Shown here one piece after another: positions 52,625-60,562 of a stretch of DNA of 64,000 bases. A model generated the notes under the pieces. That model was not told the DNA's origin, ran no database searches, and was given only the letters and a program-made list of their open reading frames with translations. The translations under genes and the position numbers were made by a program. The stretch is from Pontibacter aquaedesilientis. Lineage in GTDB: Bacteria > Bacteroidota > Bacteroidia > Cytophagales > Hymenobacteraceae. Location: contig NZ_JACXAJ010000002.1 in assembly GCF_014773225.1 (NCBI RefSeq), positions 186,001-250,000 on the forward strand, given 5' to 3'. Each line of letters begins with the position of its first letter. Position 1 is the stretch's first letter.

Positions 52625-54523
52625 ATGAAACTGAACTTTTACACCTTGTTACTGGCGGTTTGCCTGCTTTTTGCCTCCCAGGCACAGGCCAGGCCTGACA
52701 ACCCCGATCTTCTGAAAGGGGCCAACGCCATTGTGGAGCTGGAGGAAACCGTCTTTACTGTTAACTCCCTTAGCAAAGGCACCACCCGCGTCAAAACCGT
52801 CATCACGATCCTGAATGAGGGTGGAAAAGAGCATGCCAAGCTCTACGTTCCGCATGACAAGCTAAACAAGGTGGACTTTTTGAAAGGGACGAGCTATGAT
52901 CGCAATGGAAAGAAGATCAAGAGTCTGAAGAACAGTGATATAAAGGATGTAAGTGCTAGTAGCGCGGACAATGAGGTGCTGCATAACCGCATCATGTACG
53001 CCGACCTTACCCATTCGATATACCCGTACAAAGTAGAGTTTGAGTACCAGACCACTTCCAGCAACATGCTTTTCTACCCGGCCTGGGTGCCGCTGGGGAG
53101 TAGTAAAACCTCAGTGGCAAAAGCTACCTTCCAGGTACTGATGCCCAAAGGTGTGAAGCTGCGCTACCGCGAAAGCAACCTGCCGCAAAAAGTGAAGCAG
53201 GAGGCCACGGCCACACACGATGTGTATAACTGGGAGATCAGCAACCTGGCACCCATAGAGAGCGAACCGTATGGCCCCAACATGTTGGAGATCCTCCCGA
53301 TGGTGCGCACGGCGCCTTCTGATTTTGAGGTGCAGGGCTACAAAGGCAACATGGAAACCTGGGAGTCTTATGGCAAATGGGTGAGCAAACTGAACGAGGG
53401 CCGCGACGTCCTTCCGGAGGCAACCAAAAAGAAGCTGCAGACCATGGTGGCAGGTATAGACGACCCGATGGAGAAGATAGGCAAGGTATACAACTACCTG
53501 CAGTCCAACACCCGATACGTATCCATACAGTTGGGATTGGGTGGTTGGCAGCCTTTCGAGGCCAGCTTTGTGGATACCAAAGGCTATGGCGACTGTAAGG
53601 CGCTGACCAACTACACGCAATCCATGCTGCAGGCAGTGGGTATTCCTTCCATTTATGCGCTGGTGAACGGTGGCTCCAATGAGCGGGCTGTCCTGACCGA
53701 CTTCCCGAGCAGCCAGTTTAACCACGTGATCCTCTGTGTGCCCATGAAGCAGGACACGCTTTGGCTGGAATGCACCAGCCAGTTCGAGTCGGCAGGTTTC
53801 TCGGGCAGCTTCACCGGCGACCGGCATGCCCTGCTTATCACCCCGGAAGGCGGCAAACTGGTGAAAACACAGACCTATACCGCCCAGGACAACCTGCAGA
53901 GCCGCGTTGCCACCGTGAAACTGGACGAAACCGGAAACGGTGTGGCCCAGGTGCAGACCCGCTATACCGGGGTGCAACACGAAGATCACCGTGACATTCT
54001 GCATCACATGTCCCCCGAAGAGCAACGCAAATGGCTCTACCGCAACATCGAGATACCCGCCTTCGACCTGAAGAGCTTTGCCTTCGATCTGAAAAAAGGG
54101 CGTATGCCAGAGGTAAGCGAAAAGTTGGAGCTGAGTCTGCGCCAATGCGTGACGATGAGCGGCAAACGCATGTTCCTGACCCCGAACCTGATGAACCGCT
54201 GGAGCACACTGCCACAGAATACCGGCAAGCGCCAGTGGGAAGTGGTGCGCACCACCGCCTATACCGACGTGGACACAGTGGTCTATGAAATGCCAGCAGG
54301 CTATACCCTGGAATTCAAGCCCAACGATACTTCTTATACCACGGCGTTCGGGAGTTACAAGGCGAGTGTGCAGGTGAAGGGCCGGGAGGTAAGGTATGTG
54401 CGCACGCTCCAAATGCACAAAGGCCGGTTCGATCCGGAGGTATACCCCACTATGGTAGAGTTTATGAACAACGTGTACAAAGCCGATATGCAGCAGCTGG
54501 TTTTTGTGAAAAACGTGCAGTAA
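52625..54523 (+). CDS. DUF3857 protein with intact transglutaminase-like domain
   Basis: 632 aa. Signal peptide (about 1-22), DUF3857 domain, then the transglutaminase-like core. Catalytic Cys324 is in YGDCKALTNY and His367 in FNHVILCV. The third position is LWLECT with Glu382 where Asp is usual. Likely a periplasmic peptidase or amide-processing enzyme; the substrate is unknown. It follows its catalytically degenerate paralogue and is closed by a terminator, so they may work as a pair. Confidence 0.9.
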   Translation: MKLNFYTLLLAVCLLFASQAQARPDNPDLLKGANAIVELEETVFTVNSLSKGTTRVKTVITILNEGGKEHAKLYVPHDKLNKVDFLKGTSYDRNGKKIKSLKNSDIKDVSASSADNEVLHNRIMYADLTHSIYPYKVEFEYQTTSSNMLFYPAWVPLGSSKTSVAKATFQVLMPKGVKLRYRESNLPQKVKQEATATHDVYNWEISNLAPIESEPYGPNMLEILPMVRTAPSDFEVQGYKGNMETWESYGKWVSKLNEGRDVLPEATKKKLQTMVAGIDDPMEKIGKVYNYLQSNTRYVSIQLGLGGWQPFEASFVDTKGYGDCKALTNYTQSMLQAVGIPSIYALVNGGSNERAVLTDFPSSQFNHVILCVPMKQDTLWLECTSQFESAGFSGSFTGDRHALLITPEGGKLVKTQTYTAQDNLQSRVATVKLDETGNGVAQVQTRYTGVQHEDHRDILHHMSPEEQRKWLYRNIEIPAFDLKSFAFDLKKGRMPEVSEKLELSLRQCVTMSGKRMFLTPNLMNRWSTLPQNTGKRQWEVVRTTAYTDVDTVVYEMPAGYTLEFKPNDTSYTTAFGSYKASVQVKGREVRYVRTLQMHKGRFDPEVYPTMVEFMNNVYKADMQQLVFVKNVQ

Positions 54524-54543
54524 ACCAGTTAACCAAATCTCTT

Positions 54544-54585
54544 GACGCAGCCCCGTGAAATTTTTTTCATGGGGCTGCGTCTTTT
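54544..54585 (+). terminator. terminator of the DUF3857 pair
   Basis: A 17-base stem (GACGCAGCCCCGTGAAA pairing with its near complement, one G-U) with a TTTT loop and following T run, 20 bases after the stop. Confidence 0.9.
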
Positions 54586-54646
54586 CTGGGCTCCCACCGT
54601 CCTCAAGGTAAGACAAGATCAGAATCACCTTAAAAAAGACAAAGCC

Positions 54647-55078
54647 ATGAAAAGATTTCACGTAAATGTTCGCGTTAAAAGCCTGCCGGAATCAGTGGGG
54701 TTTTACACGGCCCTCTTCGGAGCTGAACCAACTGTAGTTAAAGAAGACTATGCCAAATGGATGTTGGAAGACCCGCGCATCAACTTCGCCATTTCGCTTC
54801 ACCCGGAAAACGCAGGTATAGAGCACTTGGGTATACAGGCCGAAAGCGAAGAGGAGCTGGCAGAGGTATACGGTCGCCTGAAAAATGCGAAAAGCGCCAT
54901 CCGGGAAGAAGGTAAGTGCACCTGCTGCTACGCCAAGTCAGAGAAATCCTGGATCACAGACCCACAGGGTGTGGACTGGGAGGCCTTCTATACCTATGGA
55001 GAGTCTACTGTATACGGCGAGGGTATCAACGCTCGTTCCGCTGCCACAAACCAGGAACTGCCGTTTAGTACAAAATAA
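54647..55078 (+). CDS. ArsI/CadI-like VOC metalloprotein
   Basis: 143 aa from MKRFHVNVRV; upstream in-frame codons overlap the previous terminator. VOC fold with metal ligands at H5, H60 (GIEHLGIQ) and E112 (DWEAFY), plus CTCCYAK (C91, C93, C94) where ArsI enzymes hold the trivalent organoarsenical. The predicted role is C-As bond cleavage or cadmium/arsenic protection. No arsenic efflux or ArsR gene is next to it; the neighbour is the sigma factor SigZ. Confidence 0.87.
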   Translation: MKRFHVNVRVKSLPESVGFYTALFGAEPTVVKEDYAKWMLEDPRINFAISLHPENAGIEHLGIQAESEEELAEVYGRLKNAKSAIREEGKCTCCYAKSEKSWITDPQGVDWEAFYTYGESTVYGEGINARSAATNQELPFSTK

Positions 55079-55085
55079 AACTACA

Positions 55086-55137
55086 AGGCCGTGCCGCGGT
55101 TGGTATACCTGTACCATACCCAGCACGGCCTGTTTTG
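55086..55137 (+). terminator. terminator after the ArsI-like gene
   Basis: Arms AGGCCGTGC (55086-55094) and GCACGGCCT (55123-55131) with an inner palindromic loop containing GGTATACC-like sequence and followed by TTTT. Confidence 0.75.
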
Positions 55138-55233
55138 TTCCCCCAAAGGGCAGAACGGAAGGTCTGCGGATTCCTGTTTTTATTCGTAAATTGAGTAGAT
55201 TCGCCTGTTTACAGCCATTCAATTCTTCTTGCT

Positions 55234-55866
55234 ATGGAAAATAAAAGCTGCTCTACCTGTTCGGATAACCAGGTTGCCAAACCAATAGACACCTGCGCCG
55301 CTGTAGCGCCTGTATACCTGGAATACGAGGCAAAACTCCGGAGCTTCGTGATAAAACGCGTGCACGACAAAGACGAAACCAACGACATCCTGCAACAGCT
55401 TTATGTGAAGCTCTACAAACACTGCGAACAGCTGCCGGGTGTGCGCAACCTGAACGCCTGGCTTCACCAGATCGCCCGGAACGCCGTGTACGATTACTAC
55501 CGCGGGCAGGGCCGTCTCCTGCCGATGGAGGACGAAAGCAAGTTAGAGGAAGCGTTGCGCCAAGAGCCAGAGAGGGAAGAGACGGAAAACCTGATCTTAC
55601 CTTTGCTCACTATGCTCCCTGCAGAATATGCCGAGCCATTGCGTCTGAGTGAAATCGAAGGTATCAGCCAGAAAGAGATCGCCGAACGGTTGGGGATGTC
55701 CTATTCGGGGGCTAAGTCCCGGGTGCAGCGCGGTCGTCAGAAACTGAAGGAGCTTTTTGTGGAGTGCTGCCATCTGGAGCTTGACAGGAACGGTGCGCTG
55801 ATCAGCGCCACGGCAAAGGAGAGCTGCAAGCCTTTGCAAACACAGTTAAAGGGGAGTAGAAATTAG
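55234..55866 (+). CDS. sigZ: RNA polymerase sigma factor SigZ (ECF type)
   Basis: 210 aa. Region 2 (YEAKLRSFVIKRVHDKDETNDILQQLYVKLYKH, with NAWLHQIARNAVYDYYR) and region 4 (LRLSEIEGISQKEIAERLGMSYSGAKSRVQRGRQKLKEL) are clear. The cysteine-rich ends (CSTC at the N-terminus, CCHLEL and ESCKP at the C-terminus) match SigZ and may sense redox or metals. No anti-sigma factor follows. Its location directly after the ArsI-like gene hints at metal-related control. It overlaps the convergent HHH gene by 4 bases. Confidence 0.9.
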   Translation: MENKSCSTCSDNQVAKPIDTCAAVAPVYLEYEAKLRSFVIKRVHDKDETNDILQQLYVKLYKHCEQLPGVRNLNAWLHQIARNAVYDYYRGQGRLLPMEDESKLEEALRQEPEREETENLILPLLTMLPAEYAEPLRLSEIEGISQKEIAERLGMSYSGAKSRVQRGRQKLKELFVECCHLELDRNGALISATAKESCKPLQTQLKGSRN

Positions 55867-57959
55867 AATCTATACCTTGTCTGTACTTTAATGTCCGATC
55901 TCCTGGGTCCTTCAATCGTCTCCAAGCCGGAACCGACTGTTTTTTGATTTCGGTAGTGCGTCAGCCCGTACTTTACCCAAACATCCATTTTACGCATCGG
56001 CCTGAACTGCAGCAGGGCATACAGGCGGGTGCCTCTGCCACTAATAGCAGGTATAGAGAAAGCATAGAGCACATCCCGTTCAAAAGCATACTGGCGGGTC
56101 TCGTAATCGTCGGTGTCGAAGATGGCATAACGGGTGCTCAGCCGAACCTTGTTGAAGTTGAAGTTAAGGTCCTGGGAAATAAAGTACCCCTCTGTCTGCG
56201 GTGACTCCAGCTCGAAGCTGCTGAACTGCACCCTGGAGCGGAGGTTGATCACTGGTGTAGGCGAAAACTCATAATATAGCAGGTAGTTCTTGCGATTGGC
56301 CTGCCCCACATAATCCATGCTGGTGATATTGTCGGAGACGTTGCGGCCTTTGCTCTCGGCTCTAAACTGGGCGTAGAGCGAACTTTGGCGGTTAGGGCGG
56401 AAAAGGAGGCGCAGCAGGTACTCGTCGCCATGCGAAGGAGCGTCTACCCGGTAACGCAGCCATGGGAAGCGAAAGCGGTCATAATAGGCAGTGAGCTCCC
56501 ACTTTGCAAAGGGTTTGATTTTGATACCTGTGTAGAAGCCCTGCTCGTTGATGTTGCGGGTACTTTCCCCAAAAGCACCGCCATACAAGGTATGGAAATC
56601 GCGGGCATAATAGCGGTAGAGCATGGCCAGTTCCACTTTGTTGGAGAGGTTGGCCGTCAGTCCGTTTACGGTGCCCAGACCACCGCTCCCGGAAATAGCC
56701 GTCTCACCGAACAGGTATAAGTTCTGCCAGGTATAGGCGTAGTTGGTGCCGACGTTGTAGTTGCTCTTGCCACTAAACTCGAAGCGCTGGTAAGGCAGAC
56801 CGGCCTTCTGAATAGGAGAACTGTAATGGGTCGCCACCGCCGTTATTCCGGCCAGCAAAGTGCGGTTGCTGCTTTGGTAAGTCGCATTGCCGCCAACAAT
56901 TTGTTCCCGCACCCGCCCTTTGTTGGCCAGTTCGGTGGGGGTTCGGTGAAAGCCCGAGGTCTGTATACCTGTAAAGAAATCGCCGGAATTGTCCAGCGTG
57001 TCGAGTTGCGCCCGCAGGTTGGCATCTACCGGCTTTCTCGACACAAAGCCCGTTACGTCAATCCGGCCCAGGGTATAGGTGACAGCCGCCCCACGGTAAA
57101 AGGCATGCTCCAGCACCGAACTGTAAGGCCGTATACCTATATTCGGACGGCTGACTGTGGTGATGGTCTCGCTGCCCTTGCCCACGGTATAGCCCGACGA
57201 AAACAGCAAGCCCTGCCCAAACTGCAACTGGTAATCGCCGAGTGCGATCGACTTGAACTTCCCCTTATTGTAGAGCTGCAAATGTGCTGAGTAAAAATCA
57301 AAACCGTATCGGCGAGTGTCAGGGTTCCAGGTAAATTGCTCACCTGCGTCTTTCTCAGCGGTAAAGCCCAGGCTGTAGTCGCGGGTATGGCTCACGCGGT
57401 AGCGCATCAATACTTTGTCAGGCGAGCCGAGGTATCGGGTTGTTGAGCGGCTGCTGGTATCCACCAAGGTATAACCTCGTCGCTCCTGAAGGGTGCGCTC
57501 GTAGCGGATAATCAGCGCGTTGTTATCTTCGCCCACAATGCGCTGCAACAGCGGGCGCTGGTCTGCATAGAGGCCAGTATCAGCCACCCTTACAAAATAG
57601 ACCAGTTTGTAAATCGTGATCAGGTCGAAGTCAGGTATAGCCTGCAGTTCATAAATGCTAAGCAGAGGTCCGTTTTCCTGGATGTGGCGGAAGAAGGACG
57701 TGATTTGCGGACGGGACAGTATGTAGAGCGAGGCGAGTTCTTCGGGCGTGGTGCGGTTCAAGTCGATGGGGCGCTGGAAATATTGGAAAAGCGTTTCATA
57801 AAAGTCTTCGTAAGGCACATTGTCGTCTTCCTGCTGCGCAAAAAGCTCTTGCACAAACAGGTCAAAGTCAAAGGTTTGACGCGGATAGTCCTGTGCCTGC
57901 AGCGGCCCTGTCAGAAATAAAATCAACCAGCAAAGCAGTATACATCGTACCATAGGCAT
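55863..57959 (-). CDS. helix-hairpin-helix outer-membrane protein
   Basis: 698 aa. Signal peptide (about 1-22). Residues about 50-135 hold ComEA-like helix-hairpin-helix segments (DLNRTTPEELASLYILS and ITSFFRHIQENGPLLSIYELQAIP). Then comes a long barrel-like region of alternating strands rich in aromatic residues. This architecture (HHH plus outer-membrane barrel) is confined to Bacteroidota; a DNA-uptake or surface role has been suggested but not shown. Confidence 0.82.
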   Translation of the reverse strand: MPMVRCILLCWLILFLTGPLQAQDYPRQTFDFDLFVQELFAQQEDDNVPYEDFYETLFQYFQRPIDLNRTTPEELASLYILSRPQITSFFRHIQENGPLLSIYELQAIPDFDLITIYKLVYFVRVADTGLYADQRPLLQRIVGEDNNALIIRYERTLQERRGYTLVDTSSRSTTRYLGSPDKVLMRYRVSHTRDYSLGFTAEKDAGEQFTWNPDTRRYGFDFYSAHLQLYNKGKFKSIALGDYQLQFGQGLLFSSGYTVGKGSETITTVSRPNIGIRPYSSVLEHAFYRGAAVTYTLGRIDVTGFVSRKPVDANLRAQLDTLDNSGDFFTGIQTSGFHRTPTELANKGRVREQIVGGNATYQSSNRTLLAGITAVATHYSSPIQKAGLPYQRFEFSGKSNYNVGTNYAYTWQNLYLFGETAISGSGGLGTVNGLTANLSNKVELAMLYRYYARDFHTLYGGAFGESTRNINEQGFYTGIKIKPFAKWELTAYYDRFRFPWLRYRVDAPSHGDEYLLRLLFRPNRQSSLYAQFRAESKGRNVSDNITSMDYVGQANRKNYLLYYEFSPTPVINLRSRVQFSSFELESPQTEGYFISQDLNFNFNKVRLSTRYAIFDTDDYETRQYAFERDVLYAFSIPAISGRGTRLYALLQFRPMRKMDVWVKYGLTHYRNQKTVGSGLETIEGPRRSDIKVQTRYRF

Positions 57960-58042
57960 CAGCTTACCCAGAACAATTAAATCAGTACTTTAGGGCTACT
58001 TTAGCCTTGTCATTAAAGTTGTGCTCACCTAAAAAAAACTGC

Positions 58043-59290
58043 ATGGAGCTCTTTCATATTTTCTCTGCCATTCTGGTTATATCGGCCATATTTGCTTACA
58101 TCAACCAAAAATTCATCAAGCTGCCCGGGGCCATTGGCCTCTTGATGGCCGGCCTGCTGCTTTCGGTGCTGGTGCAGGTTTTGGGCGAGGTTTCGCCGGG
58201 GTTCGAGGCGCTTGTGGAGGGTCGCCTGCGCGAGATAGACTTTTCGGAGGTGCTGCTGGAGTTTATGCTGAGTTTCCTGCTGTTTGCCGGAGCGCTGCAC
58301 ACCGACCTCGAAAAGCTGGCCGCAGCCAAGTGGCCTATACTTGTTTTCGCAACCATCGGGGTAATGATCTCCACTTTCATGACGGGTACCGCCTTTTACT
58401 ACCTGCTGCAGTTGTTTGGCCAGCCCATCGAGTACATTTACTGCCTGCTGTTTGGGGCGCTTATCTCTCCCACAGATCCTATTGCCGTGCTGGGCATCCT
58501 TAAAAAAGCCAAAATCCCTAAGTCGCTGGAGGTGAGCATAACCGGCGAGTCGCTCTTTAACGATGGGGTGGGCGTTGTGGTGTTCCTCACCATTTTTCAG
58601 ATAGCGCAGCAGGGCATCACAAATATAGAAAGCTCTTTTGTGGTCGAACTCTTTGTGAAAGAAGTAGGTGGCGGCATCGGCCTGGGCTTGCTGATCGGTT
58701 ACATCGCCTACCATTTCATGAAGCGCATAGACCATTACCAAACCGAGGTGCTGATCTCCCTGGCAGTCGTGATGGGTGGTTACAGCCTGGCACAGCAGTT
58801 TCACTTTTCGGGTCCGCTGGCCATGGTGGCGGCGGGTTTGTTGATCGGCAACCAAGGCACTCAGTTTGCCATGAGCAAGATCACGGCCGATTACCTTACC
58901 AAGTTCTGGGAAATGGTGGATGAAGTGCTGAATGCCGTACTGTTTGTGCTGATAGGGCTGGAACTGATGCTGATTCCTTTCCACACCGAATACGTCCTGA
59001 TCGGTATCATTACGACGGTGGTGGTGCTGGTGGTGCGGTATATTGCTTTGGCGATTCCCTCGTATACCCTCCGCTTTAACAGGGCGTTCTCGCCTTACAC
59101 TCTCCCCATCATGACCTGGGGCGGACTGCGGGGCGGTATTTCCATTGCGCTGGCCCTGGCGCTTACCCCTGTCATGCACCGTGAGCTTATTGTTGCCATC
59201 ACGTATGCGGTGGTGTTGTTGTCGCTCACGATACAGGGACTGACCATAGAGCCCTTCATCAAGCGGCTATCCCGTGAAGTAAAGGCTTAG
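58043..59290 (+). CDS. Na+/H+ antiporter (CPA1/NhaP type)
   Basis: 415 aa from MELFHIFSAILV, with about 12 membrane helices. Transport motifs are GALISPTDPIAVLGIL and ITGESLFNDGVGVVVFL, where the D-D/N-D pair binds the cation, and TWGGLRGGISIALALAL near the end. It would exchange Na+ or K+ for protons for pH and salt balance. No cytoplasmic tail. It overlaps the convergent PorV/PorQ-like gene by 4 bases. Confidence 0.92.
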   Translation: MELFHIFSAILVISAIFAYINQKFIKLPGAIGLLMAGLLLSVLVQVLGEVSPGFEALVEGRLREIDFSEVLLEFMLSFLLFAGALHTDLEKLAAAKWPILVFATIGVMISTFMTGTAFYYLLQLFGQPIEYIYCLLFGALISPTDPIAVLGILKKAKIPKSLEVSITGESLFNDGVGVVVFLTIFQIAQQGITNIESSFVVELFVKEVGGGIGLGLLIGYIAYHFMKRIDHYQTEVLISLAVVMGGYSLAQQFHFSGPLAMVAAGLLIGNQGTQFAMSKITADYLTKFWEMVDEVLNAVLFVLIGLELMLIPFHTEYVLIGIITTVVVLVVRYIALAIPSYTLRFNRAFSPYTLPIMTWGGLRGGISIALALALTPVMHRELIVAITYAVVLLSLTIQGLTIEPFIKRLSREVKA

Positions 59291-60123
59291 ATTTTCTGGC
59301 TGCGGCTAAGCTGATATGCTACCGAGAGATGATGGCTGATTCCTAAAAGCGTGGTCGTGCCGAAGGCATAGTCGGCAAGCAGGTGCCATGCCCGAAACCC
59401 AAGCCCGAAAGTGGCGCGGTTGGTCAGTGTGCTGAAACCAGAGCGCAAGGCCACTTTCTCTTGCAGTAACTGATACTCTATACCTGCCTTGAAGTTGGCG
59501 GGGAAGTCAATGTGCTTTTCGGTTTCGGCGAGTAAGAGGATTTTCTGGTATGGCCGATAGCCTAATCCCGCTTTCATGATGGTGGGCAACCGCTCATCGT
59601 CAAAAGCAGCCAGCCTGGCCTGGTTGATGTTGTAGGCATACGCTCCGAAATACAAGCCCGGCACCACCTCAGCCTGTCCACCCACCGACAGTGCCACGGC
59701 TTTGCGACTGCCATAGCCTTCGGCGGCCACCTGCCACAGGTCGGCCTTTGCGCCTAAACTGAATTGTCCCAGCTTATGGCCTATACCTATGCCCACATGT
59801 TGCTGGCTAAAGAGCTCATCGCCAAAACGGCTCAGGCTCAACCCGTAATTGCCATACCTGGCAGTGGGGTATACCGCCTGCAGAGCCACCGTCGAAAAAG
59901 CCCTGACGCCAAAGCGGTTCTCCATATAAGCTCCTACCTGCACCTGTTCCAGATTGCCTATACCTGCCACATTGTTGTTGAGCGCCCAGAGGTCAGGCAG
60001 CGTGACAGAGGCATTGCCCAATGCGGCGGCACGCGCCCCGGCAGGCACATCGGCCTGGGCCTGCGCAAGGCAAGGCAGCAAAAGAAGCAACAGGAAGTTA
60101 AGTTTGTTTTGTAGACGTCGCAT
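59287..60123 (-). CDS. PorV/PorQ-like outer-membrane protein
   Basis: 278 aa. Signal peptide (about 1-24). The mature start ADVPAGARAAALGNASVTLPDLWALNNN is the usual opening of the PorV/PorQ family. Later strands alternate barrel-type (VGIGIGHKLGQFSLGAKADLW). PorV carries cargo of the type IX secretion system; whether this paralogue does so is unknown, since the sequence gives no direct evidence. Confidence 0.78.
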   Translation of the reverse strand: MRRLQNKLNFLLLLLLPCLAQAQADVPAGARAAALGNASVTLPDLWALNNNVAGIGNLEQVQVGAYMENRFGVRAFSTVALQAVYPTARYGNYGLSLSRFGDELFSQQHVGIGIGHKLGQFSLGAKADLWQVAAEGYGSRKAVALSVGGQAEVVPGLYFGAYAYNINQARLAAFDDERLPTIMKAGLGYRPYQKILLLAETEKHIDFPANFKAGIEYQLLQEKVALRSGFSTLTNRATFGLGFRAWHLLADYAFGTTTLLGISHHLSVAYQLSRSQKI

Positions 60124-60193
60124 TATCTCATGCGGTGTAGTTTTATAGCTAAAGTGCTATGTACGAGGGGATAGGGGGTGGGTTGCTAGGATC

Positions 60194-60488
60194 CGGATTT
60201 TAAAGGATTTTAGAATTGATAATGTCGGAGGGGACCGTATAGACCTCACAGCGTCTCCCAGACCTGTGAGTGTCTTCACCAACTGTGGTGATTATCACAG
60301 TAATTATATCCATACCTATCCGCACACTGTACCTTAGCTATACCTGTCTTTAACTATCTTACTTAATAGCCCGCAAGACACCCCGAATCAAGTTCGGGAT
60401 CTTCGACTCACAGGTCTGAAGACGCTGTGAGGTCCTTACGTTTCCCTCCGACATTATCAATCCTGAAAATCCCTAAATCCTTTAATCC
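60194..60488. repeat. long inverted-repeat element (arms of about 75-80 bases)
   Basis: Left arm 60194-60270, right arm 60407-60488, complementary in three perfect blocks: ATTGATAATGTCGGAGGG (18), GACCTCACAGCGTCT (15) and AGACCTGTGAG (11). The 136-base centre has no gene, but includes GAATCAAGTTCGGGATCTTCGA, which also occurs in variant form inside the hairpin cluster near 37.65 kb. Looks like a MITE-type non-autonomous element. Confidence 0.7.
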
Positions 60489-60504
60489 TGATTCAGGCAA
60501 AGAA

Positions 60505-60535
60505 AAAGGCGCTGAGGAATATCCCCAGCGCCTTT
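60505..60535 (-). terminator. terminator of the S46 peptidase gene
   Basis: Arms AAAGGCGCTG and CAGCGCCTTT with an 11-base loop; on the minus strand a T-rich run follows, 28 bases past the stop. Confidence 0.85.
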
Positions 60536-60562
60536 GCTTTACTCGGTTAAGAGTAGCTCAGC

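Noticed and set aside
53111..54661. 516-codon frame antisense to the second DUF3857 gene
   Set aside because: His/Leu-rich translation typical of antisense frames; covers a confident gene.
55863..57959. ComEA-type competence protein
   Set aside because: The helix-hairpin-helix part is only the N-terminal fifth of an outer-membrane barrel protein; calling it competence machinery goes beyond the evidence.
58025..59179. 384-codon frame antisense to the Na+/H+ antiporter
   Set aside because: His/Gln/Arg-rich shadow of a membrane-protein gene.
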